A program made the translations under genes and the position numbers. The notes beneath the pieces were generated by a model. It made no database searches. It saw only the letters and a program-made list of their open reading frames with translations, and was not told the origin of the DNA. From Galaxea fascicularis (taxonomy: Eukaryota; Cnidaria; Anthozoa; Scleractinia; Euphylliidae): a stretch of 64,000 nucleotides of DNA. Numbering within the stretch: position 1 is the stretch's first letter; the number at the start of each line of letters is the position of its first letter. The DNA lies in the NCBI GenBank assembly GCA_948470475.1, contig OX419337.1, forward strand, positions 33,974,484 through 34,038,483, in the 5' to 3' direction. Shown one piece after another: positions 56,240 through 64,000 of this stretch.

Positions 56240-56714
56240 ACACAAGGACACCTTGCAGTGCATCAGTTCGCGCCCCTCTTTACTCAAAAGAGCCTCGGGA
56301 TGTGTAAACATAATCTGGATATCTCCATTCAATAGTTTCGCACTGGGATTTCTTAACCATCCGTCAGCCTTGCTTTCGTCTGAATTAAATAAACTGTCGG
56401 TCGCTTCCTGCTCGTTATTGAGTAGTTGAAGAACATGGGCAGTGATTCCTCTATCCTGCAACACTTTAAGTTGGTCCTCTATGTTAGAGTTTAAAGGACA
56501 AAGAGCTATCACTATATTCTTGCCCGTTTTGACAGGCAAGAAATCCGGTAGTGGGTAGAACGGCAACTACATCTTGGCCTTTCAGTAAATATTCAAAACA
56601 CTTCACTTTAAGTGGCTTCAAACAAAACGAGGGAAAGCTACAACGATTTAAAGCAGATCCAAGTCGTTTCAGCACAGATATTTCACGGGGCGTCGTTTCA
56701 CGCTTCGCCGCCAT
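56240..56714 (-). pseudogene. RecQ-like helicase fragment lacking Walker A
   Basis: The minus-strand ATG at 56714 opens a frame with ECFEYLLKGQDV-type motif Q/I sequence: CFEYLLKGQDVVAVLPT. In intact RecQ-family proteins this continues into the ATP-binding GxGKS and a following helix. Here the text jumps directly, in another frame, to PLPDFLPVKTGKNIVIALCP, LNSNIEDQLKVLQDRGI, and later IMFTHPEALLSKEG. About a dozen codons, including the Walker A lysine, are missing and the frame changes at the junction near 56560. The DEAH box and everything beyond are absent. It is therefore a dead N-terminal piece. Such RecQ-like genes are multicopy in cnidarians and may travel with mobile elements. Confidence 0.7.
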
Positions 56715-57580
56715 CTTGCTTAAGCTTTTTGAATATGCAAAAACGCTTATTTATTACACCCAGGATTTCGGGGTGTAAGATGGACACGTGACCAGCCGAT
56801 GCCAGGGTCTTTTCCCGCCGCCATTTTTCTTTCTAGGGAAAAGCCCTGGGGACGAGGTTGGTGTCTGTGTTAGTCGTACTAAACGAAAGCTAGGATTGCT
56901 TGTTTTGCTAAATTCAATTAATTCCACCATCGTATGTTCTTCGTCCTTCTTGAAAACGTGGGGTTTCTTTGTCTTGCAGACGTATTGGAGAAAGAAAGTG
57001 GTACGGAGTCGATAGTACTACTTAATCGAAATATGATGGTAGCCTGAAGTAATACCTTCTTTACAGCTTAATTTTAGAGGTTCTGTCGAAGCCTATCTAC
57101 ACTGAACGTTCCTTTATGACTGTCTAAAGCAGACGAAATGTTAACGAATACACCGGCGCAGAAGTTGATTACTGCAAGGAGTTTCTTCACGAAAACAAAC
57201 GGCTTCCTCGTTTTAAATATACGGTACAGAAATCTAAGGTCCCACACTACTGGTATACCTATTTGTTTGTCTCTGGTTTTAATTGCTTAATAACAACTGT
57301 TCACCTCGCCATTTTATGGAGGAGAATCTCGCAAAGATTAGATCACAAGCAAGATAAACCTCATAAAAAATTCACGCCACCTGGTTTGAAAGCCAATCGT
57401 TGTTTTCTTCGTTGACGGGATAACCTTCACTCGACGTTTATATCGGATGGCCTTTCAATCTCGTTAGCGTATCACTTCCAACTTGGACGAACATTACGAT
57501 GTGAAAGGAAGCAAAAAGAGGACATTGACGAAGCTCTGCAAGCGAAAAACGACGCCTTTTTGAACTGGTAGAACGTCAAT

Positions 57581-60500
57581 ATGAAAAGACTTTGCTTTTT
57601 ATTCATATTTTATTTTACTTTACGCTCCTCGAGTTCAGGTAAGAGCGTTTGACATTTGTGCCTCCTGGACCAAGCAAATGTTCCCTCAGATATATTTTAA
57701 GAGTGCTAGATCATTTTAACGAGATTATTTTGCAAGGACAAGGGTTTCATATTCCCGATCCCTGGATCCGTCAAGGAGTGATGATTTTTAATAAGTGAGC
57801 CACAGTCAGTGGTATAATTGATTATAGTTAATAAGAAGGCAATTTTCGACCACATTCCTCCAAACGTTCATTAATCAGGTAAAACACTCCTGTCACGAAG
57901 ATTTGTTATATGTAATCAGTATGACTTTTGGCTGATTGCAGTCAAAATCATTTTGTTTTATTTGTAAGCTAATCTGTGTTTTATAGTTTTATAATTAAGC
58001 AAAAGCACCTGAGGAGCACCTGTTCTTTTAAACACAGTCTCAACAAAAGTGTTTGATTTTCCAAGGAGAAAACTGGTGGAAATCAATGATTTTCTTATTA
58101 GCTGGCACGATTTTCACGCCTCGACGGCCAATCTAGAGTCGATTCATCCATACGCGTTTAAATATATGCTTTTCAGTAAAACTTCCGTCAAAGGATTCAC
58201 AATATCAGTATTCACCCGTTTCACCGTGAATTGAACAAGTTGCAGCAAATTATGCATTACTGGGAGTGCATAATTATAATCGTACGAAGAAAACCGCCAT
58301 TGCATTTGCTGGCATTGTAAAACAAGTCACGTGACAAAAACGCTCATGTAGCGGCGTTAAGTAGATTTTGTTTGTAAGGTAACAGAAATGCAATTAAATT
58401 TATTTATTTGTTTTCACCGAAAATGAAGCTTCTCTATAGTGAGGATAAATACGCGTTGTGCAGCGTGTGTTCATGCTACGGACTCCAAAACTCAAAATCT
58501 TTAAGTCAGAAGATGGAGCTCAAAACGATGGAGTTCAAAACTCTTGCGTAAAAAGGTCGGAACCTTAAATCAAATTAGCGATAAAATTGCGATCACGTCA
58601 GTGTCTTAAGAGGGCGTTCTAGATGAGTGATTTCTCAAAGGATGTTAGCAACAGTGGAACACTGCTGTTAAATAGCTTTGATTTAAAGTCGAATAACCAG
58701 ATGCAGATCGTTTATCGAAACCCCAGGGTAGCAAGACTGAGGGGGGCGACTCCAAGTTCCATCGCCAGACTCAGTTCTGAATTAATGTTGCATCTACACG
58801 GCTAGCTGCTCCTCCACATCATTATGAGAGTTTCTGTCATTTTTCAACAAGCTGATGAAGTTGAAAGTAAGGCAGACGACATGGCCGAGGCAATAGCAGA
58901 GCAAAACAAAAAGGTTGAAGAGGAAAGTAACGCCTTGGAGAAAGCAATTGACGAGAAATCAAAGCAAGTAGACACCAAAGAACAGGAAAACAAATTTGAG
59001 AGAGCAAGTAAGCAGGTGGATGCAGTGGGAGACGCAGCCGACAGCAAATTTGAAGAAAAAGGTGAGTTGGAGCGTTTTCACATGACGTCACAGCAGCCAT
59101 GTTGGTGTACAAAAAACAAAGGAATGGCGGCCATATTGGTTCACCAGGCTAACCCTCTGGGAATAGACCACTTTGAAGATGTCACGCAAGATAACAATTT
59201 TTCGTATTTTTCATACAAACAAAAAACAACCTCCATAGACCCTATGCAAAAATGGCTGCCTTTAAATTATTCTTTTGTTCATATTCAAAATAGCCCAACT
59301 AACCTCGCTCGGGATAACAAATTCTTTAGAATTTTTGTCTCCAAAACGAGATTAGTTGGGCTATTTTGCATGTGAACAAAAGAATAATTTAAAGGCAGCC
59401 ATTTTTGCATAGGGTCTATAGATCGATTTATCATGCCAAATTTAGCTAATATTCGAGGTTTCATAAGAATCTGTCCCTCTATTTTTTGCAAATACTTTCT
59501 CTTGCTTCACCAAACAACAACAACAACAAGACTTTATTTCACCCCAGTATTTAAAAAGAAGAAAGAAATACATTATTAAATTAAACGATGGGAGTGCTAG
59601 CTACCTGTAATAACTTAGCAGGCAGCCAGTTAAAAGGAAGGTTATTTTACATGCTGTTGTCAGGGACACAGGAACACACGAACACACGAACACAGATATA
59701 CACAAAAGTAGACATAGTCAAAATATAGTTAACTAACGGTAGACTAAGATTATATTGTAAAACAGAATTTTTATCTCAAAAACGAAAAAAAAAACACAAT
59801 ATGGCCGCTGAACCACCTGAGTGAATTGTGACTAATTTCATTGATTTGTTATCCTGTGGAAATTTGAAATGAAGAGTGATCCTCGCAATTGTGAACGCAA
59901 CTTATGCAAGTGCTTAAAGACGCCTGAAAGAAAATTCAGGACTTCCGGGGAAGTCCTGCATCATTCGTCGTTTCACTTTATTTCTGCAGTTCATATATGA
60001 TTAATTTCATAAACATGTATCACTCTCATCACTTTCACGGGAACGTATGAGACCACAACTGACCTGCTCCCAACGTCAGTGGCTTCATAGTTCAGTTGGT
60101 TAGAGCATTGCACCGGCATCGCGAGGTTCAGGTTCAAGCCCCGTTGAGGTACTGAATTTCCTTGCAGGCCCTTTTAGGCCATTGCATAAGTTGCGTTCAT
60201 TACTGCGATGAATATTCTTCGTTTCATTTCCGCAGTTCAAATATGATCGATCTCAGTCATATACAGTATTCACCGCTGGAAATTTGTCTGAAAGCGATGC
60301 AGATTCGAACCACAAATTCGTTGACCGATGACAACTTTAAACAATTTTCCAGAGTATTTCACAGTTTTAAAAATTGTAAGGATACAACGCACATAAATGG
60401 AACCTCATATTCGTTTATCAAATTGCACAGAGAGAAAAGAAAGAGGAAACGTCCTATACGTTGATCTCCGTAAAATGTTGACATCTTCGGGTCCCAAAAA

Positions 60501-63500
60501 GGGAACCTCGAAACAATGTTTCATAGCTTTTACCTATCTCTGCAGCCAACTTAGTGGATAAACTTGGAACTGATGCAAACAACGCCATTGAAAATCAGGC
60601 CAATAAAGTAGAAGCACTGGGATCCCAAACTGATATGGCTGAAGATAATGCAAGTAAAATGGTAGACAAAATCGGTAAGTGATATTTGCAAAATAGCTGT
60701 CAACTCTTTTGCATTTTAAGCACATCTAAATACGGTCGTTTCAATAACCGTTAGAAAATTCAGTTCTTTAGTGACGTTCGTAAAACCCTGAACCAATGAA
60801 TGGTAATGACATTACTAACACCATGAGCCAATCGGAACACATCTTCATAAAAACATGCTTTAAGTGTTCATTAGCGCGAGGGAAAAACGAATTCTTTAAT
60901 TTTGAAGCAGAGTCCAGTTTCTAACACTGATGTCAAATATCGCGTGTCGTTGAAACTAGATAAAAATGGTTTATCGACCAAGCAAGAGCAAGTCTAATAC
61001 ACTATTTTGCTAATGATCAGTTCCATGTGAATTGTGAGAAGATCCAGTCCGTTGTGGGGACAAACGGTCAAAATTAGAATGTCGAATTACGTCTTTAAAT
61101 GGCCGTTTGCCCCCACAAAGGACTGGATCTACCCACAATTCACTTGGAACTGATCATTAACAAAATGGTGTATTAACAGTGACTTTGAAGGCCTAATAAG
61201 CTTGCGATTTTACGCCAAGCAGAACGATTTACAGTTAGAGTGTCAGTCAATGTTTCGCCTTTGGTTCACTTCACGGAATGAAATTTAAAGCCAAGGAGGT
61301 GCCGGGGGTCTTCAGATAGATACATTAAGATAGTTTTCAATTTTCGACAACATAATTATCAGCCCAATATCATTCCGAAGAGTGTGATCGAATTGATAGC
61401 TCCACGTTTCTGTGTCTTGTCAAATATTCAACTTCTTTTTCCTCACTAGTGTCTCTTCTAACCTTACCCCTTTGACCGCTAACGACGACGACCGTCTTGA
61501 ACTAACCACGGAACACGCTTTGCAACATAAGACTTTGAACTCACGTGACCGCTTACGAGTTAGAAATAGCACATGACATGACGAAACCTATGTAAATTTA
61601 TAATTCATGAAATATTTTCGCTTCCACGCGATTGGTCTAAAAGGCATCATGTGACTGAATATGCCCCAGCTAAAACTGGGCAATATCCGGTGATATTCCC
61701 AAAATGCGCGTTGCGAAAAATATTTTAAGGATAATATAAACACAATAGCCTCCATTTGGCTTTAAAATGTGCTCTGATATTTTTCCTTGGTCATTATTAG
61801 TTCCTCGGAGCTCACTTCTCGGAACAGAGAAGGAGGCGCAGTGATGGCGCAGTGGTGAGAGCACTCGCCTCCCACCATTGTGGTCCGGGTTCGATTCCCG
61901 GGCTCGAGGTCACATGTGGGTTGAGTTTGTTGTTGGTTCTCTTCTCTGCTCCCAGAGGTTTTTCTCCGGGTACTTCGGTTTTGCCCTCTCCTCAAAAACC
62001 AACTCTGCTAAATTCTAATTCGATACGGAATGTTCGAACGTTTAATATATGAGCCCCTGGCTCGGGAGATTGGGCAACCACTCCTCACTCTATCGAGCTT
62101 AAATAAATTACATTACATTTACAAATTACAAATATCCGAGCATATTTTCGCGCCCGATGGAGACTATTGTTTATATATTTTCGGCCTAAATTTATTGTCA
62201 GCCTATCCGTTTTAGAAGAACCGATGTTCCAAAAGAGTGATAGGAGTAACGTAAGTTGTTTTAAACCGGAGTGGTTAACAAAAACAGGACACCATCTGCA
62301 GTGAAATTCCCATGAACAATTGCAGCTGTCATTAGTTGAGACCCGTGTGACCGCTTTCGATCCACTCCGTGGCCGTGTTGCAAATCGTATTCCGTTGGCG
62401 CCAAGAAGCTCGTTTACTCGATCTCCTTTTTGTTACCAAAATAATTGTATTCGATGTGGATTTGCCAAGGTAAGCAGATCGAAAAGGAGACTGACTCCAC
62501 GCATCCAAATTCCCGGACAAGCATCTCCTACACTGTTCAAGTCCCCAACGAGCCTCACGCAGACCAAATGATACAAAAAGCGTCGGATTACGACAACTAT
62601 ATTAGAAGCAATGAGGAAGCAGAAAAGTCGTATCCATGGCCTGGCGACTACAAGCCTCTTGGAGACTCCAACAGCCAAGAGGAACCAAAAAGCGACACAA
62701 GCCTTAAGCCGTTAGCAACCTATAACCCCAAAATTGAAAGCGATGCGTCGGTGAATGAGGATTTCCAAGGGCCTCCAGATCCAGGCATGCGCGGTAGCCT
62801 TAAGAAGTTGTTCTACATGCGTCATTCCCCATTTCGTGTCGCGCATCGACGGAGACTTCGAGGACATCATCGACATCATCGCCTAAGGGGTTCCAAAGGT
62901 GATGAAACGGGATTGCTTGTGTTACCCAGAGGTGGACCGCAACAGTTGTCCGAGGATGTACGGGATCAGCTGGAAGATGATCAGTTATTGAAGAAGGTGT
63001 CTAGTGCACCGTTCGGCAATTATGAAGGTAATTTAAATGAATTAAGAAACTTGATTCTAAATAAACTATGGTTGTGTGTCGTTGGAGGAATAAAAGCTAA
63101 AAGGTAAATTGGTGAACTAGAATTTGAATGGCCTCATTCAACTGCTATCACTAAATAGATACTAATATCAGGGACTGACCCATCCTGCAATGAATAAAAA
63201 GCACCACTGGAAAGTACCGAGGTTTAGAAGTTAACCAACTTCGGTGAGATGTTTACGACAATCACCTGCGGTGAGGTGCAATAGGGGGCGACTACCTTGC
63301 CCAAAAGACTGACTTAATTTGAATAGAGCGCACTTTCGAAATGATGAAGTCAGATAGCTTGTTAAACAGATTCAGTAAGCTAACAGGGAAACTGCGTTAA
63401 GTTGAGGTAATTGCGGGCCATTCTTTTTTTGTTTTTGTTTTTGTTTTTTCACTCACTCCAAGGAAGGGATTCAGCCACCAAAACAGATGGAACTCCAAAC

Positions 63501-64000
63501 GAATAAAGATTATATTATACTTCGAGCATAGGTGGACCCCGGGATCGGAACTCTACCCGGTTTTTCTAGCATTTAGGAGTATGAAAGCTCTCAAGTTAGA
63601 TGATCCAGTTTCGTAGGGACACCCCCTAGTAGTATGTAGCAGAAAACCTCTGATACACTTGGACCGAGGGAGTCCGCCGTTAGACAGTGCTCACTGAAGT
63701 TGGTGCCGAGGGAGGGGACAGTTTCAGTTATGATTTATTAGCTAGAAATTCCCATTGACCCCACCCACCCACCTAACCCCCGCCCCTACCCCCCTTTGGC
63801 AACAAACATCCCTTGTTTTGTAATGAGAGGTCTGTAGACCACAGTTGAAAATACAAGTTCCAATACATCCTATACCCAACCTCACGTTCAGATGAAATTT
63901 ATTCCTGAATCTCCTACTCTTCACACAGACGCGGACATGACGGCTGAACTGAAAACAAGCGCTGCAGCGGAGCAGGATATTGAACGACAATGGATAAACA
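57581..64000 (+). CDS. Secreted coiled-coil protein, runs off the right edge
   Basis: Five exons are visible and every junction is phase 1: 57581-57638, 58852-59061, 60546-60674, 62470-63027 and 63929 to beyond the window. Exon 1 is a signal peptide (MKRLCFLFIFYFTLRSSSS). Exons 2 and 3 are Ala/Glu/Lys/Asp-rich with heptad-like spacing (ADDMAEAIAEQNKKVEEESN; NAIENQANKVEALGSQTDMA), as for a coiled coil. Exon 4 is polar (SDYDNYIRSNEEAEKSYPWP) with a His/Arg-rich patch (HRRRLRGHHRHHRLRG) and an acidic end. Exon 5 begins another Ala/Glu helix (MTAELKTSAAAEQDIERQW). The acceptor of exon 4 (GATTTGCCAAG) is weak; the alternative AG seven bases downstream would break phase. Because the exons are symmetric, any can be skipped or duplicated without a frameshift. 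No family recognised; probably extracellular. Confidence 0.7.
59236..59418. mobile_element. Foldback element in an intron
   Basis: The left arm begins TAGACCCTATGCAAAAATGG and the right arm ends with its exact complement. The arms, about 70 bp, also share TTATTCTTTTGTTCA and AGCCCAACTAA. The loop is about 40 bp. It lies in the intron after exon 2 of the coiled-coil gene. The open frame across it is an artefact. Confidence 0.85.
59876..60265 (+). mobile_element. tRNA-derived SINE-like repeat
   Basis: It carries an A box (TAGTTCAGTTGGTTAGAG, 60090-60107) and a near B box (GGTTCAAGCCC), with an acceptor-stem-like pairing around them but no proper anticodon stem. Flanking words (GTGATCCTCGCAATTGTGAA on the left; TCTTCGTTTCATTTCCGCAG on the right) belong to a dispersed coral repeat. 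It is not a functional tRNA. Confidence 0.65.
61004..61166. mobile_element. Foldback element in an intron
   Basis: The left arm begins ATTTTGCTAATGATCAGTTC and the right arm ends with its near complement. Inner words GATCCAGTCC and CAAACGG/CCGTTTG also pair. It is 163 bp, non-coding, in the intron after exon 3 of the coiled-coil gene. Confidence 0.8.
61841..62121 (+). mobile_element. tRNA-derived SINE, second copy
   Basis: It has an A box (TGGCGCAGTGGTGAGAG), a perfect B box (GGTTCGATTCC), the same body as the copy at 42115-42408 (GGTTTTTCTCCGGGTACTTC), and a tail TAAATAAATTACATTACA. The insertion lies in the intron before exon 4 of the coiled-coil gene. The tail differs from the ATT repeat of the other copy. 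Confidence 0.85.

Noticed and set aside
60083..60155. Possible tRNA gene
   Set aside because: A box and B box are present, but the anticodon arm cannot pair and the flanks belong to a dispersed repeat; better read as SINE-like.

Overview
The window looks like nuclear DNA from a cnidarian, most likely a stony coral. It is AT-rich. Genes are spread out, with GT-AG introns of 0.5-6 kb. Short intronless class A GPCR genes lie in a tandem array, and the spacers are filled with foldback elements, tRNA-derived SINEs and decayed LINE pieces of the kind common in coral genomes. The species cannot be fixed from the sequence, and several family names below rest on recalled motif patterns, not on a search.

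Region 1 (1-13 kb, all plus strand) holds three intact intronless GPCR genes (129-968, 2678-3733, 7598-8488) and a fourth copy broken by frameshifts and stops (about 11998-12860). A LINE 3' end lies between the third and fourth (about 9104-9708), and another decayed LINE piece follows at about 13160-13610.

Region 2 (13-22 kb) is mostly spacer and repeats. The one good coding piece is a minus-strand exon (16265-16605) encoding a complete cysteine-containing module. It could be the last exon of the next gene.

Region 3 (22.3-28.3 kb, minus) is a spliced gene for a long secreted low-complexity protein. Its parts, in order, are a signal peptide, a basic stretch, a Gly/Thr-rich stretch, a Gly-Asn-Gly-Met repeat, a charged coiled coil and an acidic or polar tail. 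Six exons join with matching phases.

Region 4 (28.3-43.8 kb) contains a 694 bp inverted-repeat element built of ATGATT words, two copies of an older repeat (one split by a SINE), long simple-sequence tracts, and a six-exon minus-strand gene (36961-40718). That gene starts with Met-Gly-Cys and resembles raftlin.

Region 5 (43.9-64 kb) is a run of secreted, apparently disordered proteins: a small acidic one (43884-46142, minus), a 479-residue one (47159-49944, minus), an 816-residue one (50705-54012, plus, head to head with the previous gene) and a coiled-coil protein leaving the right edge (57581 to beyond 64000, plus). A fragment of a RecQ-like helicase gene lacking its Walker A motif lies at about 56240-56714.

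Five genes in the right two thirds share one design: a 55-67 base first coding exon that is nearly all signal peptide, ending in phase 1 with a G, followed by exon(s) of biased composition. Such proteins would suit an extracellular matrix, mucus or skeletal organic matrix role, but nothing in the sequence proves which. This neighbourhood of fast-evolving secreted proteins is the most interesting content of the window.
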